A stretch of DNA of 64,000 nucleotides from Saccharibacillus alkalitolerans (GCF_011090185.1 NZ_JAAFGS010000001.1:1-64000), one strand, 5' to 3'; numbered from the stretch's first letter, positions 28,662 through 38,576 are shown. A program made the numbers and translations. Notes: generated by a model not told the origin, from the letters alone.

Positions 28662-30833
28662 GTGAGTGAGAACGTTCAAAGTGCCTATCGAGAAGAGCAG
28701 GACAAGCTGGATTCCGTTCTTGAAGAGATCGGGACCCAGCTTGCGCGCCTTCGGGCGGTTCCGGTGTATACCGGACACGATTTTACCGAGCAGGTGCTGG
28801 AAGCGGGACGCGAAGAGCGCCGTCAGCGGCTGAGCAAGTCGGAGCCGGAGCCGTATTTCGGCCGGATGGATTTCGAGGAAGACGGGAAGCCGGCGCCGGC
28901 GCCGCTTTACATCGGAAAAACGGGCCTCGACGGCCGCGATCCGGGCAGTCTCCCGATCGTGGTCGATTGGCGCGCGCCGGTAGCCAGCCTGTTCTATTCT
29001 TTTACGGGAGGCGAAGAGCGGGTCGAGTACGAAGCGCCGGAAGGCGTGATCGGCGGCGCCGTGCACCTGAAGCGCAATATCATGGTTCGCAAATCGGAGC
29101 TTGAGCGCGTCGTCGATACGTACACCCGCGGCGGCGAGGAACCGGCCGTATCGGACGAGTTCCTGCTGTACCGCCTGGGGGAGAATAAGGACAACCGGCT
29201 GCGCGACATCGTCTCGACGATCCAGGCCGAGCAGGACAAAATCATTCGCGCGGAAAAAAACAAAGCGCTGATTATCCAGGGGGTCGCGGGCAGCGGAAAA
29301 ACGACCGTGGCGCTGCACCGGCTCGCTTTTCTGCTGTATCAATACAAAGAGCAGGTTTCGGCCGAAAAAATGATCATTTTCGCGCCGAACGGCATGTTTC
29401 TGGATTACATTTCGGGCGTGCTGCCGGAGCTGGGCGTAGGCGACATTCAGCAGCGCACGTTCACCGATTGGGCGTCCAAGCTGCTCGGAGCGGAACAGAT
29501 GCTGGCCGATCCGTCGGAAACGCTGGACTTTTGGTTCGGCGAATCGGGAGGAGCCGCGCCGGGCGACGATGCGCCGGGACGGTTCAAAGGATCGGAACGC
29601 TTCCGAGCGATGCTGGATGCCGCGGCTTCCGCGCTCGAAGCATCGGGCGCGCCGGAGCTGGAATTTTCGCCTTGGGACGGAAAAACGCTGCCGTACGAGA
29701 CGATTCTGCATTGGTATGCCGACGAGTACAAGCATTACTCGGCTTCGGGCCGCAAAGAGCGGGTGCTGGCGAGAATCCGCCGCTGGATCGAAATGGAGCT
29801 GAAGCCGGTCAAGCCCGAAACGCTGCGCAAAGAATACAAAAAGAAAGCCGTGCAGCGGGAGAAGGCCTATGCGAAAAAATGGCCGGATTTCAGCCCGCTG
29901 ACGCTGTACAAGCAAATCTTCGGCGCGGCCAAGGATACGCGGGGCGTGCTGCCCGGGGAAGCGTTCGAAGGGATTCCGGCATCCGTGCTGAAATCGACGC
30001 GCAAAGATCTGAAAGAAGGCCGGATCCGGGAGGAAGACCTGCCGCCGCTGCTCTACCTGCATCTGCTGCTGAACGGAATCGAAGGAACCGAACGGTTCGA
30101 CCATATCGTCATCGACGAAGCGCAGGATTTTTCGCCGCTGCAGGTATCGGTGCTGGACCGGTTCGTGCGCGGGCATTCGTTTACGATTCTCGGCGACTTG
30201 TCGCAGGGCATTCATGCATATAAGGGCGTGCACGCGTGGGAAGAGATGAGCGGGCTGTTCGGGGCGGACGAGACGTCTTACCATGCGCTGACCCGAAGCT
30301 ACCGGTCGACGATGGAAATCATCGGCTTCGCCAACACGATTCTGACCGGCGGCGTACCGAACGCCATCGAAGCGGTACCGGTATTCCGCAGCGGAAACAA
30401 AGTCCGGACGATCGAATTCGGCGCCGGCGAAAAAGAGAGCGCGGAAGCGGCGGCCCGGGCGATTCGCGCGCTTTGGGGACGCGAACACAAGACCGTGTCG
30501 CTGCTGACGCGCACACAGGATCAGGCGAAGGCGCTGCACGAAGCGCTCCTGCCGGAATTTCCGGAACTCAATCTGATCGACGGAGGCATGACGCAGTATG
30601 AAGGCGGGTTGTCCGTTCTGCCGCTGCACTTGTCGAAGGGATTGGAGTTCGATGCCGTCGTGATCGCGGATGCGGGGCGGAACCGTTACGGAGATTCCGA
30701 ATGGGACGCCAAAATGCTGTATGTCGGCTGTACGCGCGCCCTGCATGAACTTTGGGTGCTGCACGGCGGCGAGACGCCCGCTTTCCTGGATCGCGGCGGC
30801 GAATGGAGCGAAGCCGGCTGGCCGAAGATTTGA
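28662..30833 (+). CDS. helD: RNA polymerase-recycling ATPase HelD
   Basis: UvrD/Rep-like superfamily 1 protein of 723 residues. HelD removes stalled RNA polymerase from nucleic acid and recycles it. The N-terminal coiled-coil arm (about 1-60), Walker A GVAGSGKTTVALHR (207-220), Walker B IVIDEAQDFSPLQ, an arginine-rich motif in TRSYRSTMEI and motif VI VGCTRALHELWV are all present. Length and the split-ATPase layout match HelD rather than UvrD/PcrA. The GTG start has TTAGGAGGT eight bases upstream. A terminator follows. Confidence 0.92.
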   Translation: MSENVQSAYREEQDKLDSVLEEIGTQLARLRAVPVYTGHDFTEQVLEAGREERRQRLSKSEPEPYFGRMDFEEDGKPAPAPLYIGKTGLDGRDPGSLPIVVDWRAPVASLFYSFTGGEERVEYEAPEGVIGGAVHLKRNIMVRKSELERVVDTYTRGGEEPAVSDEFLLYRLGENKDNRLRDIVSTIQAEQDKIIRAEKNKALIIQGVAGSGKTTVALHRLAFLLYQYKEQVSAEKMIIFAPNGMFLDYISGVLPELGVGDIQQRTFTDWASKLLGAEQMLADPSETLDFWFGESGGAAPGDDAPGRFKGSERFRAMLDAAASALEASGAPELEFSPWDGKTLPYETILHWYADEYKHYSASGRKERVLARIRRWIEMELKPVKPETLRKEYKKKAVQREKAYAKKWPDFSPLTLYKQIFGAAKDTRGVLPGEAFEGIPASVLKSTRKDLKEGRIREEDLPPLLYLHLLLNGIEGTERFDHIVIDEAQDFSPLQVSVLDRFVRGHSFTILGDLSQGIHAYKGVHAWEEMSGLFGADETSYHALTRSYRSTMEIIGFANTILTGGVPNAIEAVPVFRSGNKVRTIEFGAGEKESAEAAARAIRALWGREHKTVSLLTRTQDQAKALHEALLPEFPELNLIDGGMTQYEGGLSVLPLHLSKGLEFDAVVIADAGRNRYGDSEWDAKMLYVGCTRALHELWVLHGGETPAFLDRGGEWSEAGWPKI

Positions 30834-30938
30834 GGGAATATCGGGCGGGTTCAGCGAGATGGGCGGCCGGATCGTTCTTTCGCTGAATTTCTCTCTCCGT
30901 CTTCTCGCTTCTAGCTTCGCCGAGCTTTCAAGGCACGT

Positions 30939-30972
30939 TGACCGCGGAGTTTCCGCGGTCTTTTTCTTTTGC
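30939..30972 (+). terminator. Rho-independent terminator after helD
   Basis: GACCGCGGA (30940-30948) pairs with TCCGCGGTC (30952-30960), followed by TTTTTCTTTT. Confidence 0.88.
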
Positions 30973-30996
30973 ATGCGATGGGACCCGAATTCGCAT

Positions 30997-31025
30997 TTGC
31001 GTTCCCGGCCGATGCGCACTATATT
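30997..31025 (+). promoter_or_regulatory. Promoter for rarA and the fluoride channel genes
   Basis: TTGCGT at 30997-31002 and TATATT at 31020-31025 with a 17-base spacer lie 30 bases before the rarA start. Confidence 0.65.
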
Positions 31026-31054
31026 GAATAAAGGAATGAAAGGACGTGACAAGT

Positions 31055-32368
31055 TTGGATTTGTTCAATTACGGAGGCGGCGCGGATTCGCAAAGCGGCG
31101 GCGGGCTGCTGGCCGACCGCATGCGTCCGCTGACGCTGGACGAATATATCGGGCAGGAAGACATCGTCGGTCCGGGCCGGCTGCTGCGCCGCGCGATCGA
31201 AGCGGACAAGGTAGGATCGATCGTCCTGTACGGTCCGCCCGGCTGCGGCAAGACGACGCTGGCCCATATCATCTCGAACCATACGCAGGGCAAGTTCGTG
31301 CGTCTCAACGCCGTGGACGCCACGGTCAAGGACGTGCGCGAAGTCATCCAGCAGGCTGCCGACGACAAGGCGCTGTACGGAAGCAAAACGATCCTGTTTC
31401 TGGATGAAGTCCACCGCTTCAACAGCTCGCGTCAGGACGCGCTGCTGCCGGCGGTGGAGAAGGGAACGATCGTCTTCATCGGCGCCACGACGGAAAATCC
31501 GTTCCATTATGTGAACGGCGCCCTGATGAGCCGCTCAACGCTGTTCCAGCTTCATCCGCTGACGGCGGAGCACGCTCTGATCGCCATGCGCCGGGCGCTG
31601 GCCGATTCCGAACGGGGTCTCGGCTTCATGGACCTTCGCGTCGAAGAAGAGGCGCTGCAGCATATCGCGGCAATGTCGGGCGGCGATATCCGCCGCGCGC
31701 TGAACGCGCTGGAGCTGGCGGCGCTGACGACGCCGCCGCAGGCCGACGGCAGCGTCGTCATCACGCTGGAAGCGGCCGAGGAGTCGGTCCGCCGGCCGAT
31801 CGCGCGAGCCGACGAGTCGACGCAGTACGACGTGCTGTCCGCGTTCCACAAGTCGATCCGCGGTTCCAGCGACGCCGCGTTGTACTGGTTCCTGTACGCC
31901 GTAGAGAAGCTCGGCATGGATCCGATGACGTTCATTCGCCGCCTGATCGCGGCGAGCAGCGAGGATATCGGCCTGGCCAATCCGCAGGCCATGGTTCAGG
32001 CGGTCTCGGCGCTCGAAGCTTACCGGAACAACGGCTGGCCCGAAGCGAAGCTCAACGTGGCCCAGGCGATTCTGTTCGCCGTGGAGAGCCCGAAATCGAA
32101 TGCCGTCTATACGGCGATCGCCAAGGCCGAGGCGGCGTTCGGGCGGACCGGCACGGCTGAGGTTCCGCTGCATCTGCGCGATACCCATTACAAAGGAGCC
32201 GAAAAGCTCGGGCACGAAGGCTACAAATATCCGCATAATTTTCCGAATCATTATGTCAAGCAGGCGTACCTGCCCGCAGAGCTGGAAGGCACCGTATTTT
32301 ATGAGGCGACGGAGCAGGGGAACGAGTCGAAAATTCGTCTGAATCAACAGCGCCGCCGGGAGCAGTAG
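31055..32368 (+). CDS. rarA: Replication-associated recombination protein RarA (MgsA)
   Basis: AAA+ clamp-loader-like ATPase of 437 residues acting at stalled replication forks. Walker A YGPPGCGKTT, Walker B LFLDEVHRF and sensor GATTENP are present, and the C-terminal tetramerisation part ends with YKYPHNFPNHYVKQAYLP. I choose TTG 31055 (MDLFNYGG) because AAAGGA lies 10 bases upstream; the in-frame GTG at 31046 directly abuts that site. Either is possible. crcB genes follow after 69 bases. Confidence 0.92.
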   Translation: MDLFNYGGGADSQSGGGLLADRMRPLTLDEYIGQEDIVGPGRLLRRAIEADKVGSIVLYGPPGCGKTTLAHIISNHTQGKFVRLNAVDATVKDVREVIQQAADDKALYGSKTILFLDEVHRFNSSRQDALLPAVEKGTIVFIGATTENPFHYVNGALMSRSTLFQLHPLTAEHALIAMRRALADSERGLGFMDLRVEEEALQHIAAMSGGDIRRALNALELAALTTPPQADGSVVITLEAAEESVRRPIARADESTQYDVLSAFHKSIRGSSDAALYWFLYAVEKLGMDPMTFIRRLIAASSEDIGLANPQAMVQAVSALEAYRNNGWPEAKLNVAQAILFAVESPKSNAVYTAIAKAEAAFGRTGTAEVPLHLRDTHYKGAEKLGHEGYKYPHNFPNHYVKQAYLPAELEGTVFYEATEQGNESKIRLNQQRRREQ

Positions 32369-32437
32369 TCTATTTCGCCTTCGCCGGTCGAGAGCCCGCG
32401 CGGCGGCATCATTACGAGGCAAAGAAGGAAACGGCTT

Positions 32438-32842
32438 ATGAAAGAAATCGGATATGTGGCGCTGGGCGGAATCGGCGGCGCCCTGCTGCGCTATGCGCTG
32501 GGCGTCTCCCTTCCTCAGACCGGCGGGTTTCCGCTGCCCACGCTGCTGATCAACTTGTCGGGATGCTTGTTTCTCGGTTTGTTCTTCACGGTGGCGCTCG
32601 ATCCGAGACGGATTTCGCCGGCGTTTCGGATCGGAATCGGTACGGGATTCACCGGCGCCTTCACGACGTTCTCGACGTTTTCGGTCGAGACGGCGAGGCT
32701 GCTCGAGGACGGCCGGATCGCCGCCTCGCTGGCGTATGCGGGAATCAGCCTGGCCGGCGGCGTCGCTTTGAGCGGGCTGGGTGTTCTTCTGGGCGAAGCT
32801 TGGCGCAGGAGGACGAACCCGAAGGGAGGAGGCGTCTCTTGA
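32438..32842 (+). CDS. crcB: Fluoride channel subunit CrcB/Fluc (first copy)
   Basis: A 134-residue four-helix membrane protein of the Fluc fluoride channel family. GGIGGALLRYALG, LPTLLINLSGCLFLG and GTGFTGAFTTFSTFSVET are the conserved segments, including the pore-lining Asn and the Phe-rich, Na+-coordinating TTFSTF region. Fluc channels are dual-topology dimers, and paired genes often give a heterodimer. The second copy starts inside this stop codon. Confidence 0.93.
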   Translation: MKEIGYVALGGIGGALLRYALGVSLPQTGGFPLPTLLINLSGCLFLGLFFTVALDPRRISPAFRIGIGTGFTGAFTTFSTFSVETARLLEDGRIAASLAYAGISLAGGVALSGLGVLLGEAWRRRTNPKGGGVS

Positions 32843-33204
32843 GTCTGACTTCGATATTATGCGTGGCGGCCGGCGGGATGGTCGGGGCGCCGGTCCGCTA
32901 TCTGCTGGGCAGGTGGGCGGCATCGGCGTTCGGCGGCCGCTTTCCCTGGGGCACTTGGCTGATCAACTTGAGCGGCTCGCTGCTGCTCGGCGTATTGGCG
33001 GCGATGCAGCACAGGATGCCCGGTTGGGTCTATCCGCTGCTCGGAACCGGCTTTTTGGGCGCTTACACGACCTTCTCGACGTTCGGCTACGAAACGGTGA
33101 CGCTGCTGGCGCAGAATCGCCGGACCGCCGCCGCCGTCTATGTCGTCTCTTCGGCTCTGCTCGGCACGGCCGCCGCGTTGGCCGGAATGGGATTGGCGCG
33201 ATGA
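32839..33204 (+). CDS. crcB: Fluoride channel subunit CrcB/Fluc (second copy)
   Basis: A 121-residue Fluc paralogue with GGMVGAPVRYLLG, WGTWLINLSGSLLLG and GTGFLGAYTTFSTFGYET. I place the start at TTG 32839, overlapping the TGA of the first copy (TTGA at 32839-32842), with GGGAGGAGG seven bases upstream. The open frame extends back to 32563, but that overlaps the first copy and has no ribosome site. No fluoride (crcB-type) riboswitch was recognised upstream of the pair. Confidence 0.92.
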   Translation: MSLTSILCVAAGGMVGAPVRYLLGRWAASAFGGRFPWGTWLINLSGSLLLGVLAAMQHRMPGWVYPLLGTGFLGAYTTFSTFGYETVTLLAQNRRTAAAVYVVSSALLGTAAALAGMGLAR

Positions 33205-33261
33205 TCGCATACGGCGAGCGATCCCGGAAGAGAGCCCGTCCGAGAAAAAAAGGGCGCGGAT

Positions 33262-33310
33262 CGGCCGGGTATGTTAGAATTGTCAGAACACTACGAAATG
33301 TAGTAATCTA
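33262..33310 (+). promoter_or_regulatory. Possible promoter region for the LCP gene
   Basis: TTGTCA at about 33280 is followed at 18 bases by TAATCT; an alternative extended -10 (TGTTAGAAT) lies just before. A CTACGAAATGTAG palindrome lies within this region and a TTCGGAC/GTCCGAA hairpin follows at about 33326-33343. The elements are weak individually. No gene is seen in 33205-33489. Confidence 0.35.
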
Positions 33311-33489
33311 AGGTGTGTCCTTAACTTCGGACATTCGTCCGAAGCCGCTTTGCCATGCAGACGATTCTATATTCAGCATCCATGAGGGATTTCACGGTCC
33401 GCAGCGCCCTGACCTGTTGCATACTTTGTTCATCGTCCGGTCAAGGCAGTCAGCGACGACTTTTGTGGAGAGAGAAAGGTACGAAGGAA

Positions 33490-34629
33490 ATGGATAAAAA
33501 CCAGCCGGCCGAGGCCCATGTGCTTACGAGGGCTCAGAGGCATCAGAAGAAGAAGAAAAAGAAGACGAACAAAGGCAGAGCGTGGCTGATTGCGCTGTGC
33601 GTACTGCTCGTTCTGGGACTCGGCGGATATATTTTCCGCAAAGAACTGATGGTGCTCGCGTTCGATACATTCCTCGCCGACACGGTCAAGAATACGCTCG
33701 ACGATTCGTACCAACCGATTGACCAGCCGGGCAAAGGGGGAGGGGCGGAAGAACTCACCGTCGCCGAACTGACGAAGGAACCGTTCTCCGTGCTGCTGCT
33801 CGGAACCGACCAGCGGGAAGACGAAATCGCCCGCACGGACTCCATCATTTACTCGGTCGTGAGGCCGGCGGATAACAAAGTGCTGCTCGTGTCCATTCCA
33901 CGGGACTCCTACGTCAAGATGGTCGGCACGCCGACAATCAAGGGGACCCGCTCGGAAACGAAGATCAACGCGGCTTACGCCTACGGCGGCGCGCAGATGA
34001 GCGTCGACACGGTCGAAGCGCTGCTGAAGCACGACGTCGATTATTACGCGACCATCAATTTTAACGGTCTGACGGACGTCGTCAACGCGCTCGGCGGCGT
34101 GGAGCTGCCGATTACGGAGAAAATCGAAAACAAGCAGGCCGATCATGAGAAATTCACGATCGAGCCGAACAAGCCGATTTACGACGGCACCGAGGCGCTC
34201 AATTACGTGCGTTATCGCGAAGACTCCGATTTCAAACGGACCGAACGGCACCGGATATTCCTCAAGCAGATGCTGGACCGGATGAAGAGTGTCGAGAATT
34301 TGACGAAAATTCCGGAACTGATCGGCATCGCCGGGCAGAACTTCAAGACCAACATGACATCCGACTTTATGCTTTCGCTGGCGAAAACGGTCATTCTGAG
34401 CGATTCCACGCCGACGATCAGCAGTCATATGCTGCAGGGCGAAGGCGTCTCGCGCGACGCCTGGTATTACGAACTGGACGACGAAGATCTGGAGGAAACG
34501 ATCGATTCGATCAGCAAGTGGCTCGATCCGAATTCGACCGAAGCCGATCTGGTCGTGGACGATACGGATGCGGGCGGCGACTCGCATACCGATCAGGAAG
34601 GCCAACCTGCCGGAGACGTCGGGCAGTAA
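33490..34629 (+). CDS. LytR-CpsA-Psr (LCP) family cell wall glycopolymer ligase
   Basis: Attaches teichoic acids or other anionic glycopolymers to peptidoglycan on the outer face of the membrane. It has 379 residues, with a highly basic cytoplasmic N-terminus (seven Lys in a row near 20-26), one membrane span (about 31-49), then the LCP domain with LLLGTDQRE, ARTDSIIYSVV, VSIPRDSYV, KINAAYAYGG and LNYVRYREDSDFKRTERHRIFL, in which Arg and Asp residues bind the pyrophosphate lipid. The acidic C-terminal tail is of unknown role. The ATG at 33490 is favoured over 33355 because the latter would add 45 residues that do not resemble the family. Confidence 0.9.
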   Translation: MDKNQPAEAHVLTRAQRHQKKKKKKTNKGRAWLIALCVLLVLGLGGYIFRKELMVLAFDTFLADTVKNTLDDSYQPIDQPGKGGGAEELTVAELTKEPFSVLLLGTDQREDEIARTDSIIYSVVRPADNKVLLVSIPRDSYVKMVGTPTIKGTRSETKINAAYAYGGAQMSVDTVEALLKHDVDYYATINFNGLTDVVNALGGVELPITEKIENKQADHEKFTIEPNKPIYDGTEALNYVRYREDSDFKRTERHRIFLKQMLDRMKSVENLTKIPELIGIAGQNFKTNMTSDFMLSLAKTVILSDSTPTISSHMLQGEGVSRDAWYYELDDEDLEETIDSISKWLDPNSTEADLVVDDTDAGGDSHTDQEGQPAGDVGQ

Positions 34630-34669
34630 AAACATTCTCGGCGCCTGGCAGCGGCTTTCGCGGCGCGCC

Positions 34670-34714
34670 AAAAAGCCCGCTTTTCACCGAAAAGGTGAAA
34701 AGCGGGCTTTTTTT
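34670..34714. terminator. Bidirectional terminator between LCP gene and mnmA
   Basis: A near-perfect stem, AAAAAGCCCGCTTTTCACC with its complement around a GAAA loop, ends in TTTTTTT. It serves the LCP gene on the plus strand and mnmA on the minus strand. Confidence 0.93.
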
Positions 34715-34762
34715 CGATGCTCCGGTCCGGGTCCGAACGAACCGGAGGGTACGGTGCTTCAT

Positions 34763-35917
<1,155 letters not shown>

Positions 35918-35954
35918 CTATTGAAATATTTGCAGTAAGTTTGCATAGCTGTGC

Positions 35955-35982
35955 GAAAGAAAAAGAACGCGCTCCGCGCGTC
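35955..35982 (-). promoter_or_regulatory. Terminator-like hairpin in the mnmA leader
   Basis: On the minus strand ACGCGC-GGA-GCGCGT is followed by TTCTTTTTCTTT. It lies between the likely mnmA promoter and the coding region, close to the expected 5' end, so it could act as an attenuator. The stem is only six base pairs with a three-base loop. Confidence 0.35.
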
Positions 35983-35989
35983 TGAGAGC

Positions 35990-35998
35990 ATTTTAACA
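35990..35998 (-). promoter_or_regulatory. Extended -10 promoter for mnmA
   Basis: Read on the minus strand, TGTTAAAAT occupies 35998-35990, an extended -10 element. No clear -35 was found. It would start transcription about 80 bases before the mnmA ATG. Confidence 0.45.
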
Positions 35999-36113
35999 CA
36001 AAAGCCGCAAATTTACGACTGTTCCGAACATTCCGGGAGGCTGCCCGGGTCCTTCGCCCGCGGACATTTTCCCCGGGTCTCGGCAATCCGTAGTGCATCA
36101 CGCTCCCGGAGTA

Positions 36114-36122
36114 TGTTACGAT
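36114..36122 (+). promoter_or_regulatory. Extended -10 promoter for cymR-iscS
   Basis: TGTTACGAT at 36114-36122 fits an extended -10 element, about 50 bases before the cymR start. The divergent gap 35903-36175 otherwise contains only the mnmA leader and a GC-rich stretch without a gene. Confidence 0.45.
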
Positions 36123-36175
36123 AGTCTGAGTATACACAGGCTAGAACCCCGAATGAATCGAAAGAGGTGCCCCAA

Positions 36176-36595
36176 TTGAAGATATCGACCAAAGGCCGCT
36201 ACGGCTTGACTATTATGATGGAACTTGCGGCGAGGTACGGGGAAGGGCCGACCTCCCTGAAAAGCATCGCCGAAAAAAACTCGCTGTCCGAGCATTATCT
36301 GGAGCAGCTGATCGCGCCTCTGCGCAACGGAGGGCTCGTTAAAAGCATTCGCGGCGCTTACGGCGGCTATATCCTCTCGCGCGATCCCGACACCGTGACC
36401 GCCGGCGAGATCATCCGCGTGCTGGAAGGGCCGATTTCCGTCGTCGATTTTACCGAGGAGGACGATCCGGCCAAGCGCGACCTGTGGAAAAGAATCCGCG
36501 ACGCCATTGCCGACGTGATCGACTCGACGACGCTCGGCGACCTGATCGCTTACCGGGACAAAGGCGAACCGGACAGCTACATGTTCTATATCTGA
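36176..36595 (+). CDS. cymR: Rrf2-family cysteine metabolism repressor CymR
   Basis: Winged-helix repressor of cysteine and sulfur metabolism genes. In B. subtilis it acts in complex with the cysteine synthase CysK. It has 139 residues, nearly colinear with B. subtilis CymR as I recall it: MKISTKGRYGLTIMMELA, SLSEHYLEQLIAPLRN, GLVKSIRGAYGGY and the C-terminal DSYMFYI. It lacks the cysteine cluster of Fe-S Rrf2 proteins such as IscR. The TTG at 36176 gives this exact N-terminus and has AAAGAGGTG upstream; a GTG at 36167 would lie on top of that site. iscS follows after 15 bases. Confidence 0.95.
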   Translation: MKISTKGRYGLTIMMELAARYGEGPTSLKSIAEKNSLSEHYLEQLIAPLRNGGLVKSIRGAYGGYILSRDPDTVTAGEIIRVLEGPISVVDFTEEDDPAKRDLWKRIRDAIADVIDSTTLGDLIAYRDKGEPDSYMFYI

Positions 36596-36610
36596 CGAGG
36601 TGAAACCGGA

Positions 36611-37762
36611 ATGAACAGAATTTATATGGACCATGCGGCCTCCACGCCCGTGCATCCGCTCGTGGCGGAGGAAATGCTGCGCATTATGACCGGCACGTAC
36701 GGCAATGCTTCCAGCGTGCACGCGTTCGGACGCGACGCCAAACGGATCGCCAGTTCGTCGCGCGAAAAAATCGCCGCGGCGATCAATGCCCGGCCGGCCG
36801 ACTTGGTGTTTACTTCGGGCGGAACGGAGAGCGACAATACGGCGCTGTTCGGCGCGGCTCTGGCGCGTGCGGAACAAGGGCGTCATCTGCTTGTCTCGCG
36901 GATCGAGCATCATGCCGTTCTGCATGCCGCGGAACGCCTTGAGCAGCAGGGCTTCGAAGTGGAATATATCCCGGTCGACGTTCGCGGCCGGGTGGATGTG
37001 CAGTGGATTCGCGAACATGCGCGGCCCGACACGACGCTGATCAGCGTAATGTTCGCGAACAACGAAGTGGGCACGGTTCAGCCGGTGCGGGAGATCGGCG
37101 CTTTCGCGCGCGAGTGCGGCATCTGGTTCCATACGGACGCCGTGCAGGCGCTCGGCTCGCTGCCGATCGACTGCGCCGACTTGAACGCCGACCTGATCAG
37201 TTTCTCCGCGCATAAGATCAACGGCCCGCAGGGCATCGGCGCCCTGTACGTGGCGCCGCACGTCAAGCTCCCGGCGCTGCTGTACGGCGGCAACCAAGAG
37301 CGCAAACGCCGGGCCGGCACGGAAAACTTGGCCGGCATGGCGGGTTTCGCCAAAGCGGCCGAGCTGGCCGTATCGGGCCTCGAAGAACGGCATAAGGAAG
37401 CGCTGCGTCTGCGCGGCTTGTTCCTGAACGGCCTGGAACAATCGATCGGCGAAGACGCTTTTGTCTTGAACGGCGATCCCGAGCATACGCTCGCGCATAT
37501 CGCGAACATCAGCTTTCCGGCGGTGGGGACCGAAACGATGCTGATGAACCTCGACATGGAAGGGATCGCGGCGGCCAGCGGCTCGGCCTGCACGTCCGGT
37601 TCGCTCGAGACTTCGCATGTGCTGCGCGCCATGAATCTGTCCGAAAAAGTTTTGCATTCCGCGATTCGATTCAGCTTCGGCTTGGGTAATACATCGGAGG
37701 AAATCGAGACGGTCGTCAAAAAAATCGAAACGATTACGAACCGCATGCGTAATAAAAATTAA
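36611..37762 (+). CDS. iscS: Cysteine desulfurase (IscS/NifS-like, YrvO type)
   Basis: PLP enzyme that takes sulfur from cysteine for tRNA thiolation and perhaps Fe-S clusters. It has 383 residues: H100-H101 region (IEHHAVLHA), PLP lysine K202 in SFSAHKINGPQG, and the persulfide cysteine C327 in ASGSACTSGSLETSHVL on a long class I-type loop. In B. subtilis the equivalent YrvO is the dedicated sulfur donor of MnmA. It is cotranscribed with cymR, and mnmA is the divergent neighbour. Confidence 0.94.
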   Translation: MNRIYMDHAASTPVHPLVAEEMLRIMTGTYGNASSVHAFGRDAKRIASSSREKIAAAINARPADLVFTSGGTESDNTALFGAALARAEQGRHLLVSRIEHHAVLHAAERLEQQGFEVEYIPVDVRGRVDVQWIREHARPDTTLISVMFANNEVGTVQPVREIGAFARECGIWFHTDAVQALGSLPIDCADLNADLISFSAHKINGPQGIGALYVAPHVKLPALLYGGNQERKRRAGTENLAGMAGFAKAAELAVSGLEERHKEALRLRGLFLNGLEQSIGEDAFVLNGDPEHTLAHIANISFPAVGTETMLMNLDMEGIAAASGSACTSGSLETSHVLRAMNLSEKVLHSAIRFSFGLGNTSEEIETVVKKIETITNRMRNKN

Positions 37763-37863
37763 AACTTTTTTGCGTATCCTATTGTGAATAATCGTTCAAT
37801 CCGGGAAAAGCTTTCGGATTCTTCGCGACCTTCAAATAAGCGGACGGATAGGTGATCCCCATA

Positions 37864-38073
37864 ATGAAATGTCCAAATTGCAGTTCCAAAGATATCGGCA
37901 AAATCGGCACGCACCAGTTCTACTGCTGGAGCTGCTTTATCGAGCTTACGGTCAACGCGGGAAAAGTGTCGGTATACCAAGTCGAAAAAGACGGTACGCT
38001 GAGTTCGCTGGACGACCTGTTCTGCCTGGAAGGCGCGGCAGGCTCGATGCGGCAGCTTCAGGCAACGTCCTGA
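37864..38073 (+). CDS. Small zinc-ribbon protein, function unknown
   Basis: A 69-residue protein with two CxxC pairs (CPNC at residues 3-6 and CWSC at about 21-24), a typical zinc ribbon. The rest is a short beta-rich stretch (ELTVNAGKVSVYQVEKDG) and an acidic/hydrophobic tail. I do not recognise a named family. AGGTGATC eight bases upstream supports the ATG at 37864. It lies after iscS and before the alaS T-box and ends at a terminator. Confidence 0.7.
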   Translation: MKCPNCSSKDIGKIGTHQFYCWSCFIELTVNAGKVSVYQVEKDGTLSSLDDLFCLEGAAGSMRQLQATS

Positions 38074-38098
38074 GATTGACCGAGTCCCGAATTGCCGG

Positions 38099-38155
38099 GC
38101 CGGAAGACGAGGCGCGACCCGCTGCAGGGTACGCGCCGATGTCTTCCGGCTTTTT
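38099..38155 (+). terminator. Rho-independent terminator after the zinc-ribbon gene
   Basis: GCCGGAAGAC (38099-38108) pairs with GTCTTCCGGC (38141-38150), with an inner GGCGCG/CGCGCC stem, followed by TTTTT. Confidence 0.9.
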
Positions 38156-38187
38156 GCGTGATCCCGTCCTTCTTCACGTCTTCCGCA

Positions 38188-38216
38188 TTGACAGAAAAAC
38201 GGACGCCCGATATACT
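38188..38216 (+). promoter_or_regulatory. Sigma-A promoter for alaS
   Basis: A perfect TTGACA at 38188-38193 and TATACT at 38211-38216 are separated by 17 bases. Confidence 0.9.
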
Positions 38217-38249
38217 GGGAAGGCATTGACGATAACCGATAAAGCGATG

Positions 38250-38528
38250 ATGGAATGAAGTACGTCCTGAAGGGACGCCTCCTCAGCGAACAGGCTCCTT
38301 GCGCAACCGGCGCATGGGTGGAAGAGCCTGGGGGGCAGACGGACCGAAAGCTGATTCCGGAGCGCAGGGCGAATTTCGCCCACGGCCGGCCCGTCCCCGT
38401 TACCGGACGCATACGAGGAGATCGCCCTTTACGCTTCCTTTTCCGCACGATGCGGAGTGAAGCGCGCCGGCGATAACCAGGGTGGTACCGCGAGCAATCG
38501 TCCCTGAATTTATTCAGGGGCGTTTTTT
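38250..38528 (+). promoter_or_regulatory. T-box riboswitch controlling alaS (Ala specifier)
   Basis: The T-box core AACCAGGGTGGTACCGCG lies at 38475-38492. The terminator pairs CGTCCCTGAAT with ATTCAGGGGCG at 38499-38522, followed by TTTTTT. In stem I, AGTA is at 38259-38262, and GAAAGCTGATTCCGGAG places the specifier GCT (Ala) at 38350-38352, matching the downstream gene. Uncharged tRNA-Ala would stabilise the antiterminator. Confidence 0.95.
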
Positions 38529-38576
38529 ATGTTTTTTCAACCATTCCATTTCCATTCAAACGGAGGTCCGAGAACG

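Noticed and set aside
28503-31052. 849-residue open frame on the minus strand opposite helD
   Set aside because: It mirrors helD codons, lacks a ribosome site or domain, and reads through the helD terminator region.
32563-32838. Upstream extension of the second crcB frame (213 residues total)
   Set aside because: It overlaps the first crcB copy in another frame; the TTG at 32839 has a proper ribosome site and gives the normal family length.
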